Origin: Hoeflea algicola
GTDB taxonomy: Bacteria > Pseudomonadota > Alphaproteobacteria > Rhizobiales > Rhizobiaceae
Assembly: GCF_026619415.1 (NCBI RefSeq)
Contig: NZ_JAOVZR010000001.1
Location: 4,324,501 to 4,388,500 of the forward strand
Direction: 5' to 3'
DNA: 64,000 nucleotides
In this document: piece by piece, positions 57,255 through 64,000 of the stretch
Layout of the letters: every line of letters begins with the position of its first letter
Position numbering within the stretch: position 1 is the first letter of the stretch
Notes under the pieces: model-generated
The model's input: the letters and a program-made list of their open reading frames with translations, nothing else
Databases searched by the model: none
Told to the model about the DNA's origin: nothing
Made by a program: the position numbers and the translations under genes

Positions 57255-59690
57255 GTGTTGGACAGCGAAAAACCGAAGGGAAATCCGGTGGAGGGTGGAT
57301 CTGCGAAAGGTTCAAACAAACCAGATGACGCTGTTTTGCTGGATCTCTACGAAACCATGGTGTTGCTGCGGCGTTTTGAAACCGTCGCGCAGACCGCATG
57401 TCGGAAGGGCGAAACCCCGGGCTTTCTCCATCTCTATATTGGCGAAGAGGCGACCGGCGCGGGGATCTGCGCCCATTTGCGGCCGACCGACTGGGTGACA
57501 TCGAACCATCGGGGGCATGGTCACGCTCTGGCCAAGGGCTCGCAGCCACGCCGGGTCATGGCGGAACTGTTCGGAAAGTCCGGGGGCATCTGCGGCGGCC
57601 GTGGCGGCACCATGCATCTTTACGACAAGAGTGTCGGACTGTTTGGCACCAACGGCATCGTCGCGGCCGGAATTGGCCATGCGGTTGGCATCGGTCTGGG
57701 TGCCCGCCTGCGCGGAACCGACGACATCGGTGTGGCGTTCTTCGGTGATGGCGCCAGCAATCATGGCGCGTTTCATGAGGCGGTCAATCTCGCCGCAGTG
57801 CTGAAATCCGCCACCGTCTTCGTCTGTGAGAACAATCTCTATGCGACCGCCACCCCACTGTCGGATGTGACGCTCAACCCCGAAATTGCCGAGAAAGCCA
57901 AAGCCTACGGCCTTCCCGCCTTCGCGGTCGATGGAAATGATGTCTTCGCCGTCTACCAGGCGATGGAAGCGGCAACGAAACGCGCTCGTTCCGGGCAGGG
58001 ACCGACCTTGCTGGAGTGCAAGACCTATCGGGTGGTCGGTCACCATGAAGGCGACCCGGTTGTCGGCACCTACCGCGATCAGCAAGAGATCGATGCATGG
58101 CTCAAGCGCGATCCGATCGATATGTTCAGGCGGCGCCTGATCGCCGAATTCAAGGCGGCCGACGAGGCGGTGCTTGCGGAAATCGATTCAAAAATAGAAG
58201 CAATTGTTGCCGATGCGCTCGATTTCGCGCGCACATCGCCGCCGCCGGATCCGTCGACGGTAACCCGCAATGTGTTTGCCGAACCGATCAACCCGCCCAA
58301 GGCTTTGGCCGCTCCCGCAGCAGGGGCAACGGTCGTCCAGGGGTGGCTCGATGCCGTGCGTGACGGAATTGCCGAGGAAATGCGCGAAAACCCGCACATC
58401 ATCTATTTTGGCGAAGGCACCGGCGAGCGCGGTGGCAGTTTCGCCCACACAAAAAACCTCTGGCAGGAGTTTGGCGCCGAGAGGATGGTCGATACACCGA
58501 TTTCCGAACAGGGTTTCACGGCCGCCGCGATCGGCGCATCGGCAACCGGGGTGCGCAGCGTTTCAGACCTGATGTTTGCCGATTTCGTGTTCGAGACCGC
58601 GGGGCAGATCTTTCTCCAGGCGGCTAAACTTCGCTACATGAGTGACGGGCAGATGAGCGCGCCCGCGGTGATCCGCGTGGCGGGCGGTGCGTTGCGTAGC
58701 GCCGGGCCGCACCACAGTGGTCTCTACCACCCGATGTTTGCGCACATGCCCGGCCTGATCGTCTGTGTTCCCTCCACCCCGGCCGATGCCAAGGGGCTGA
58801 TGAAAACCGCTCTACAGGCAAGTGATCCGGTGATGATGATCGAGCCCAAGGCACTGTTTTCCTCCAAGGGGCCGGTACCCGAGGGAGAACACTATGTGCC
58901 TTTTGGTGTCGCGCGGATCGCCAGGGCAGGCACAGACCTGACCATCGTCGCGGTCGGCACCGCTGTGCATCTGGCAACACAGGCGGCCGAAGCGCTGGAG
59001 CAGGAGGGGATTTCCGTGGAAGTCATCGACCTGCGCACGATCATGCCACTCGATATCAATTCCGTGGTCGAGAGCGTGACCAGGACGCACCGTCTGCTGA
59101 TTGTCGATGAGGCCTGGGCGATGTGCGGCCTGGGTGCCGAAATCGCCCAGTCGATCAACGAACTGGCTTTCGATGAGCTGGACGCGCCAGTTGGCCGGCT
59201 GCATTCTCTGCCCACCTCGCACCCGTTCGCGCCGGGGCTCGAGCAGGCGATGCTGCTCAGCACCGAGAAAGTGATCGAGGCGGCCAGACAGGTGACCAGG
59301 GGAATCGCACCGGTGCCGATGCACTGGCGTGTCACTGGCCTTGCCGCATCTGCTGCGGCCGATCCGGTCGCGCCCGCCAAGGTGTCCAGTCAATCGGCTG
59401 CGCCGGTTGCTGCAGCCCCCGGCGCACAGCACGCATCACGCGGCGATGGCGAAGCCGTCACCATGCCGTTCGGTGATCTGACAGTGTCGGAAGGCACGGT
59501 CGTCAGATGGCTGAAGCAGGTTGGCGATAGCGTCAGCGAAGGCGAGGTGATGGTGGAAATCGAAACCGACAAGGCCGTGGTCGAGGTGGACGCGCCCGCG
59601 TCAGGCGTCCTGAGCGCCATCGATCAGGCTGCGGGATCGGTGGTTCCGATGGGAGCCGAACTCGGCTTCATCTCCCGAGCGGCCGGATAG
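57255..59690 (+). CDS. Single-chain 2-oxoacid dehydrogenase E1alpha-E1beta with lipoyl domain
   Basis: The 811-residue protein joins three parts. The E1alpha part (about 25-340) has the thiamine diphosphate motif GDG(N)26NN (GDGASNHG near 164, CENN near 191). The E1beta part (about 360-690) has YFGEGTGERGG, DTPISEQGF with the catalytic Glu and VPSTPADAKGLM. A linker rich in Ala and Pro leads to a C-terminal lipoyl domain (about 735-811) with the lipoylation motif ETDKAVVEV. GTG 57255 has GGAGG at 57242-57246; GTG 57240 is an alternative. Lipoyl domains normally sit on E2, so this is an unusual fusion. Closest in style to acetoin or branched-chain oxoacid dehydrogenases. Confidence 0.88.
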   Translation: MLDSEKPKGNPVEGGSAKGSNKPDDAVLLDLYETMVLLRRFETVAQTACRKGETPGFLHLYIGEEATGAGICAHLRPTDWVTSNHRGHGHALAKGSQPRRVMAELFGKSGGICGGRGGTMHLYDKSVGLFGTNGIVAAGIGHAVGIGLGARLRGTDDIGVAFFGDGASNHGAFHEAVNLAAVLKSATVFVCENNLYATATPLSDVTLNPEIAEKAKAYGLPAFAVDGNDVFAVYQAMEAATKRARSGQGPTLLECKTYRVVGHHEGDPVVGTYRDQQEIDAWLKRDPIDMFRRRLIAEFKAADEAVLAEIDSKIEAIVADALDFARTSPPPDPSTVTRNVFAEPINPPKALAAPAAGATVVQGWLDAVRDGIAEEMRENPHIIYFGEGTGERGGSFAHTKNLWQEFGAERMVDTPISEQGFTAAAIGASATGVRSVSDLMFADFVFETAGQIFLQAAKLRYMSDGQMSAPAVIRVAGGALRSAGPHHSGLYHPMFAHMPGLIVCVPSTPADAKGLMKTALQASDPVMMIEPKALFSSKGPVPEGEHYVPFGVARIARAGTDLTIVAVGTAVHLATQAAEALEQEGISVEVIDLRTIMPLDINSVVESVTRTHRLLIVDEAWAMCGLGAEIAQSINELAFDELDAPVGRLHSLPTSHPFAPGLEQAMLLSTEKVIEAARQVTRGIAPVPMHWRVTGLAASAAADPVAPAKVSSQSAAPVAAAPGAQHASRGDGEAVTMPFGDLTVSEGTVVRWLKQVGDSVSEGEVMVEIETDKAVVEVDAPASGVLSAIDQAAGSVVPMGAELGFISRAAG

Positions 59691-59727
59691 GCTGCACTCC
59701 ATTGTTTCTCCAGGACCGGGAAGTCTT

Positions 59728-60414
59728 ATGTTTCATGATACCAACACGCCGCGTTTGAGAGTCTCGCCGCTGGCTCGGCATCGTGCCCGGGATTGGCATA
59801 TCGACCTTGCCGGAATCGCGGGCACCGGGCCGAAGGGGCGGATCGTGCTCGCGGATGTCAAAGCAGGTCGTGACCGTCCGGTGACGGCTGAAACACAACC
59901 GGCACCGAGGCCCACTTCGATTGCGGTCTATGCTGCGTCCGGATCGACCGCGGCGGTAAAGTCGCTGCTGGACGATTTCAGCAAGGCCGGCGCAGCAATT
60001 GCCTTCGAGGCGCTGGTGCTGCGTTTGGTCGCGGTGGCGGCCGACGACTGCGGCCTTCGTGAAGGCGGAGCGGCGAAAATACAGTTTGAGCGCACGGATG
60101 GTCCGCTGGCGTGTCCGGCCATGGCGCAGCGTTCCATCGGCGCCATCACGCGATTTTTGGCTGAAGAAGATCATAGTGGCTTTGACGACCGGGAGATCGA
60201 CTTGTCCGTTCGCATCGATCGGTACACTGGCCTTACACCCATGCTTGTCCCGTTGTGGCCGGGCGTCGCGCGCCGGTTGATTGTCTCGATTGATGAAGCG
60301 GCCGGCAGCTACAATTGCCTGCTGGTTTACGCTGACGGCCTCAGCGAGGCTGAGTGCAACCTGTTGGCTGCATTGCGACAACACCTGGCCAATCCGCTTG
60401 GCGGGATTTGCTGA
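59728..60414 (+). CDS. E2-like protein with E3-binding domain and degenerate acyltransferase domain
   Basis: The 228-residue protein has a peripheral-subunit-binding domain (residues 9-45, RVSPLARHRARDWHIDLAGI, then GTGPKGRIVLADV) but no lipoyl domain. After a short linker, the acyltransferase-like part is reduced to about 160 residues; the catalytic DHRxxDG motif is replaced by LVYADG (199-204), so the His is absent. The fold may persist as a scaffold that docks E3 and the lipoyl-bearing E1. It follows the E1 gene by 37 bp. No E3 gene is in the window, so a housekeeping dihydrolipoamide dehydrogenase must be used. Confidence 0.8.
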   Translation: MFHDTNTPRLRVSPLARHRARDWHIDLAGIAGTGPKGRIVLADVKAGRDRPVTAETQPAPRPTSIAVYAASGSTAAVKSLLDDFSKAGAAIAFEALVLRLVAVAADDCGLREGGAAKIQFERTDGPLACPAMAQRSIGAITRFLAEEDHSGFDDREIDLSVRIDRYTGLTPMLVPLWPGVARRLIVSIDEAAGSYNCLLVYADGLSEAECNLLAALRQHLANPLGGIC

Positions 60415-60418
60415 GCGC

Positions 60419-60446
60419 TTGGCGAATCTGGTGTTATGATATTATA
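60419..60446 (+). promoter_or_regulatory. Promoter with GntR-type operator, site 3
   Basis: TTGGCG (60419-60424) and TATTAT (60440-60445) are 15 bp apart. The operator GTTATGATATTATA (60433-60446; reverse complement TATAATATCATAAC) lies over the -10. It serves the regulator gene, so autoregulation is implied. Confidence 0.6.
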
Positions 60447-60477
60447 GCTGGACGCTCTTGCAAGAAGGGTGATCGCA

Positions 60478-61257
60478 TTGGCACGGACAACAGAACTATC
60501 GGACGCAATGGCGGCACTTCCCACCGCGGAGTTGTCGCGAAAACGCGGCCCGCTTTATCAGCAGCTTGCCTCGGTTCTAAGCGGCGCTATCCAGCAGGGT
60601 GATCTGGCCATCGGCGATGAATTGCCGAAAGAAGCGGAAATCGCCGGCAAATATTCCGTCAGCCTCATCACCGTGCGCCAGGCACTGCGTGATCTCGAAT
60701 CGGCAGGGCTGATTCGCAAGCGCTCCGCCAAGCCGGCGGTCGTCACCGGCGTCGGCGCGGACAACAATCTCAACTGGAGTTTTCAGAATTTCACCGACAT
60801 GGCGATGTTCACCAAGGACGCCCGGCTGGAAGTGCTTGACTATGAGCGGTCGGACAACGTGATCCTGCAGGAGCGGTTCGGGCTGCCGGCGGGCGTGAAG
60901 GGCTATCGCCTGCGCAGCATCCTGCATGGGCCCGGCGGCCGGCGCACCCGCGTTACAACCTATTTCCCACCGGAAATTGGATCGAGCCTGAAAAAGAGTG
61001 ATTTCAAGGACACCTTGATTTTCCGGACAGTGCAGAACCGGCTGGGGATCGAGGTTTCAGTCGCCAATGTCGTCATTCGCGCCGATATCGCCGATGCCGA
61101 AATGGCCGCGGATCTGAATATTCCGGCTGGGTCCGCAGCCCTTGTGGTGGAGATGCTGTTCGAGACCGATGATCAGAAAAAGATCGAGTACACTGTCGCT
61201 GAACACCCCAACGAGCAATTCCGGATTACCTACAAGGCCTCGAGTGCGGGACCGTAG
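60478..61257 (+). CDS. GntR-family regulator, HutC/UTRA subfamily
   Basis: The 259-residue regulator has an N-terminal winged helix (LYQQLASVLSGAIQQGDLAI, LPKEAEIAGKYSVSLITVRQ) and a C-terminal UTRA effector domain (about 100-255). TTG 60478 has GAAGG at the right distance; the GTG at 60469 is too close to it. It lies between the E1/E2 genes and the sugar importer. The shared 14-bp element at four promoters, including its own, makes it the likely repressor of the system. Confidence 0.88.
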   Translation: MARTTELSDAMAALPTAELSRKRGPLYQQLASVLSGAIQQGDLAIGDELPKEAEIAGKYSVSLITVRQALRDLESAGLIRKRSAKPAVVTGVGADNNLNWSFQNFTDMAMFTKDARLEVLDYERSDNVILQERFGLPAGVKGYRLRSILHGPGGRRTRVTTYFPPEIGSSLKKSDFKDTLIFRTVQNRLGIEVSVANVVIRADIADAEMAADLNIPAGSAALVVEMLFETDDQKKIEYTVAEHPNEQFRITYKASSAGP

Positions 61258-61313
61258 GGTATCCCCAAATCAATCGAACGACACTCTGGATTGGCGTTGC
61301 GGCAGAAATCCGC

Positions 61314-61344
61314 TTGACTCTCCATAAGATTATAATAGCATAAC
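61314..61344 (+). promoter_or_regulatory. Promoter region with GntR-type operator, site 4
   Basis: TTGACT (61314-61319) lies upstream of the operator TATAATAGCATAAC (61331-61344), one of the best matches to the consensus. The -10 is uncertain (GCATAA, 18 bp from the -35). It serves the importer operon starting at 61475. Confidence 0.6.
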
Positions 61345-61474
61345 TTTTAACGATGGTTGCCATGTCTGACACCGTCCTGATCGTCTGACGGACTTTGGGG
61401 GGAGACGGCGGGGTGTGGCGCCCTTCGGCCCGGCGGAGAAGTCGGGCGAGATTCGTTAACGGGAGGAGTTCATC

Positions 61475-62539
61475 ATGAAATCAAGATCAATCCGCGCTCT
61501 TTGCAGTTTTGCGGTGCTGGCCGCGGCCACGACTGCGGCCATGCCCGGCGCTTATGCTGAAGACCCATATGTCATCTATCTCTCCAACAACTTTGTCGGC
61601 AATGACTGGCGCCAGCAGATGCTGCGCGTGGCTGAAGTCACCGCCAACAAGGAGCCGTTTGCCGGCCGCGTCGATCTGCGGATCGAGAATGTCGAAGGCA
61701 CGGTTCAGGCGCAGATTAACTCGCTCAACAACATCATCCGCAGCAAGCCCAATGCGATTCTTGTCGATGCAGCGTCCGCGGAAGCGCTCAATCCGACCAT
61801 TCAGAAGGCCTGCGATGCCGGCATTGTGGTGATCAGTTTCGACCAGACCATTTCCGCGCCTTGCGCCTATGCGGTTGAATCGGACTGGAACCGGATTCCC
61901 AATGTGATGGCCGAATGGATGGCCGATCAGCTCGGCGGCAAGGGCAAGGTCATCATCGACAGCGGTCTCGCCGGTGTTCCGATATCGGCCAATATCGAAA
62001 AGGGCTATCGCGGGGTTTTGTCCAACTATCCCGATATCGAGGTCGTGGGCACCTATAATGGCGACTATGCGCTCGGACCGGAGCAGGCCGGCGTCGGCTC
62101 GCTGCTGGCCGCACATCCGCAGATCGACGGCATCCTGACCCAGGGTTACGGCTCGGGCGCCATCAAGGCCTTGCAGGATGCCGGCCGTCCGGTGGTTCCG
62201 GTGACAGGATTTTCCTATAACGTTTCGGCGCTCACCTGCCTGGAAACCGAGGGCGCCAAGTGCATCCTGGCATCCAACCCGGCCTATCTGTCGTCCGAGG
62301 CAATCCGTCTCGCCGTGCAGATCCTCGACAGTGGCGAGCGTCCTGAAGAACGACACATCCTGGTCAATGGCCCGTTCCTGGCAACAGGGGGCTTCACGTC
62401 GAAGCTGCATCCCGAAGCCGATGTCGTCGAACTGGAGAACGGCAAGAACGCGTTCCCCGATCTGGCGCCGGGCCTGACCTTGCCGGTATCGCCGGACTGG
62501 ATGGAAATCACACCAGCCGAATCCGCCGGCACCAACTGA
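61475..62539 (+). CDS. CUT2 sugar ABC transporter, substrate-binding protein
   Basis: The 354-residue binding protein is of the ribose-binding (type 1) class. A signal peptide ends near AYA-ED (residue 28). Family segments are YVIYLSNNFVGNDWRQQMLR, NNIIRSKPNAILVDAASAEA and ILTQGYGSGAIKALQDAGRP. GGGAGGAG precedes the ATG. It starts the importer operon under operator site 4. The sugar is not evident; GNDWRQQML is seen in several rhizobial sugar-binding proteins of unknown ligand. Confidence 0.88.
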   Translation: MKSRSIRALCSFAVLAAATTAAMPGAYAEDPYVIYLSNNFVGNDWRQQMLRVAEVTANKEPFAGRVDLRIENVEGTVQAQINSLNNIIRSKPNAILVDAASAEALNPTIQKACDAGIVVISFDQTISAPCAYAVESDWNRIPNVMAEWMADQLGGKGKVIIDSGLAGVPISANIEKGYRGVLSNYPDIEVVGTYNGDYALGPEQAGVGSLLAAHPQIDGILTQGYGSGAIKALQDAGRPVVPVTGFSYNVSALTCLETEGAKCILASNPAYLSSEAIRLAVQILDSGERPEERHILVNGPFLATGGFTSKLHPEADVVELENGKNAFPDLAPGLTLPVSPDWMEITPAESAGTN

Positions 62540-62543
62540 AGGC

Positions 62544-62557
62544 TCGGGCTTGCCCGA
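62544..62557 (+). repeat. Short hairpin after binding-protein gene
   Basis: TCGGGC-TT-GCCCGA can form a 6-bp stem, or 5 bp with a four-base loop, between the binding-protein and ATPase genes. It resembles in position, though not in length, the other hairpins after binding-protein genes. Confidence 0.35.
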
Positions 62558-62602
62558 ACTGCAATCTCCCGGGAAACTTGCCGAAGACGATGGAGCGGAG
62601 TG

Positions 62603-64000
62603 ATGGTTTTCCTGGATGTGAACGGTTTGTCGAAGCGTTTCGGTGGAATCGTTGCGCTCGACAATGCGTCTTTCAGTGGCGCGGAAGGTGAAGTTCACGC
62701 GCTGCTGGGCGAAAATGGCGCCGGAAAGAGTACCTTTATCCAGATTCTTTCCGGTGCCCTGCGGCCCGACAGTGGCACTATCAGCCTGGGTGGCGCCGCG
62801 TTCACCGCGGCAACCCCCGACATGGCTGCCAGCGCCGGCATTGCCGCGGTGTTTCAGGAACTCTCGGTTATTCCCGATCTCACGGTCGAGCAGAATATCT
62901 GGTTTCGCCGCGAGCCGAGAAAGTTTGGCGGCATGGTCGATCGGCGCGAGATGCGGCGCCGCTCCGAAGCACTGCTGACGGCCTACAATTTCCCCCCGCT
63001 TGATCTTGATGCCGATCTGCGCAGCCTCAATCTGGCCGAACAGCAGATAACCGAGATTGCCAAGGGTCTATCCAAGAATACCAGGGTCATCATCCTGGAC
63101 GAGGCGACCTCAGCCCTGCCGGCAACGGAGGCACAATGGTTGCTGAAGACCAGCCGCAAAATCGCCGAGGAAGGCCGTCTTGTCATCTTCATCTCGCACC
63201 GCATGTCCGAAGTCCGTTTCGTCGCCGACAGGTTGACCATCTTTCGCAACGGTGAAACCGTCGGAACCCACAGGATCGATGCGGTGTCCGATGATGATAT
63301 CGTTACCCAGATGATCGGCCGTCGATTGGCGAGCCTCTATCCGCACCGAACGCCAAGCGAGACCGGGCGAATTGCGCTCCGCGTCGATCGCATGCACAGC
63401 CGGCAGGGATTGAAGGATGTGTCGTTCGCGCTCAGCGAAGGCGAGGTTCTCGGCGTCGGCGGATTGCAGGGGCATGGCCAGCGCGAACTGTTTCAATCGA
63501 TCTTCGGCGCCTCTTCGGCAGAAGGCGGTGTTGAACTCTGGGGCCGCCCGGCCAATATCGGCTCTCCCCGTGACGCGCTCACCGGGAAAGACGGGATCGC
63601 CCTGGTTCCCGAAGACCGCAAAGGCCAGGGCCTGCTGCTTGACAAGTCGGTGGCACAGAACCTGACCTTGTCGATCCTGCCGCTTCTGTCACGCTCGGGG
63701 CTTGTCGACCGCACCCGAGAAGCCTCCGCTGTCGATCAGATGATTGAAAAACTGAGCATCAAGGTCGGCTCGCGCGCGCAGACTGTTGGCACCTTGTCGG
63801 GCGGAAACCAGCAGAAGGTTGTTATCGGCAAGATGCTGTTGACCGGGGCCAAGGTGCTGCTGCTCTACGACCCGACCCGCGGGGTCGATGTCGGCACCAA
63901 GGCCGAGATATTCCGGCTGATGCGCGAGCTTGCCGCGCAAGGGTACGCAATTCTGTTTTATTCAAGCGACCTGTCGGAACTCGTCAATGTAGCGGATAGG
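62603..64000 (+). CDS. CUT2 sugar ABC transporter ATP-binding protein (two-domain, partial)
   Basis: This gene runs off the right edge; 466 codons are present. It is a two-domain RbsA-type ATPase. Domain 1 has Walker A GENGAGKS (36-43), the motif VIILDEATSAL and FISHRMSEV. Domain 2 begins near residue 255 (LKDVSFALSEGEVLGVGGLQ), has VPEDRKGQGLLLDKSVAQNL, and LSGGNQQKVVIGKML. Its Walker B reads LLLYDPTRGVDVG, with Tyr-Asp where Asp-Glu is expected. GCGGAG lies just before the ATG. The permease is presumably beyond the window. Confidence 0.9.
   Translation, partial: MVFLDVNGLSKRFGGIVALDNASFSGAEGEVHALLGENGAGKSTFIQILSGALRPDSGTISLGGAAFTAATPDMAASAGIAAVFQELSVIPDLTVEQNIWFRREPRKFGGMVDRREMRRRSEALLTAYNFPPLDLDADLRSLNLAEQQITEIAKGLSKNTRVIILDEATSALPATEAQWLLKTSRKIAEEGRLVIFISHRMSEVRFVADRLTIFRNGETVGTHRIDAVSDDDIVTQMIGRRLASLYPHRTPSETGRIALRVDRMHSRQGLKDVSFALSEGEVLGVGGLQGHGQRELFQSIFGASSAEGGVELWGRPANIGSPRDALTGKDGIALVPEDRKGQGLLLDKSVAQNLTLSILPLLSRSGLVDRTREASAVDQMIEKLSIKVGSRAQTVGTLSGGNQQKVVIGKMLLTGAKVLLLYDPTRGVDVGTKAEIFRLMRELAAQGYAILFYSSDLSELVNVADR

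Noticed and set aside
61487..62698. Long minus-strand frame of 403 codons
   Set aside because: It is antisense to the sugar-binding-protein gene and gives no recognisable product.

Overview
The window looks like an accessory, catabolism-rich segment of an alphaproteobacterial genome, most likely Hyphomicrobiales (Rhizobiaceae or Phyllobacteriaceae type). The basis is the moderately high GC content, the density of sugar and peptide ABC importers each paired with its own LacI, GntR, LysR or AraC regulator, the widespread ATGA gene overlaps, and the rhizobial character of the proteins. This is inference from protein character; no rRNA, tRNA, IS element or CRISPR array was seen. Seven ABC importers are present, so nearly every operon couples uptake of one carbon source to its breakdown.

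Layout. 1-662: no recognisable gene. 663-2011: glutamate dehydrogenase broken by a one-base deletion. 2159-10576: LacI repressor divergent from a CUT1 importer (binding protein, two permeases, small membrane protein, two ATPases) and a DhaK-DhaL dihydroxyacetone kinase; the layout recalls the rhizobial glycerol importer glpSTPQUV. 10765-12809: YeiH-type exporter and a frameshifted YeiE-like LysR gene. 13111-20967: MocR regulator, cysteine hydrolase, spermidine/putrescine-type importer (potA frameshifted near its end) and methylmalonate-semialdehyde dehydrogenase. 21497-24274: LysR gene divergent from a GMC dehydrogenase. 24365-31173: LacI repressor and a pentitol (probably ribitol) operon of CUT2 importer, SDR and FGGY kinase. 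31261-38302: Liv-type importer whose LivF reads straight into an aldehyde dehydrogenase, with a divergent AraC regulator.

38459-54097 is a large locus with two peptide/oligosaccharide-type (Dpp/Opp) importers. They surround an enolase-superfamily enzyme, aldose epimerase, SDR, a 33-codon small ORF, a FadR-type GntR regulator and a PIG-L deacetylase. Three promoters here carry a shared GTATAC-centred palindrome between or overlapping the -35 and -10 boxes, which suggests one regulon.

54550-64000 is the most unusual part. It holds a 2-hydroxyacid dehydrogenase, two SDR proteins with complementary catalytic defects, a single-chain E1alpha-E1beta-lipoyl 2-oxoacid dehydrogenase, a shortened E2-like protein with an E3-binding domain but no catalytic histidine, a UTRA GntR regulator and a CUT2 sugar importer that runs off the window. 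A nearly identical 14-bp site (consensus TATAATAGYATAAY) overlaps the promoter of each of its four transcription units. I read this as one dedicated sugar-degradation system that may end in oxidative cleavage to an acyl-CoA; the substrate is unknown.

Four reading-frame problems (GDH, the YeiE-like LysR, PotA, and the LivF/aldehyde-dehydrogenase junction) all lie at short runs of G or C. They may be assembly errors rather than real mutations and should be checked against reads.
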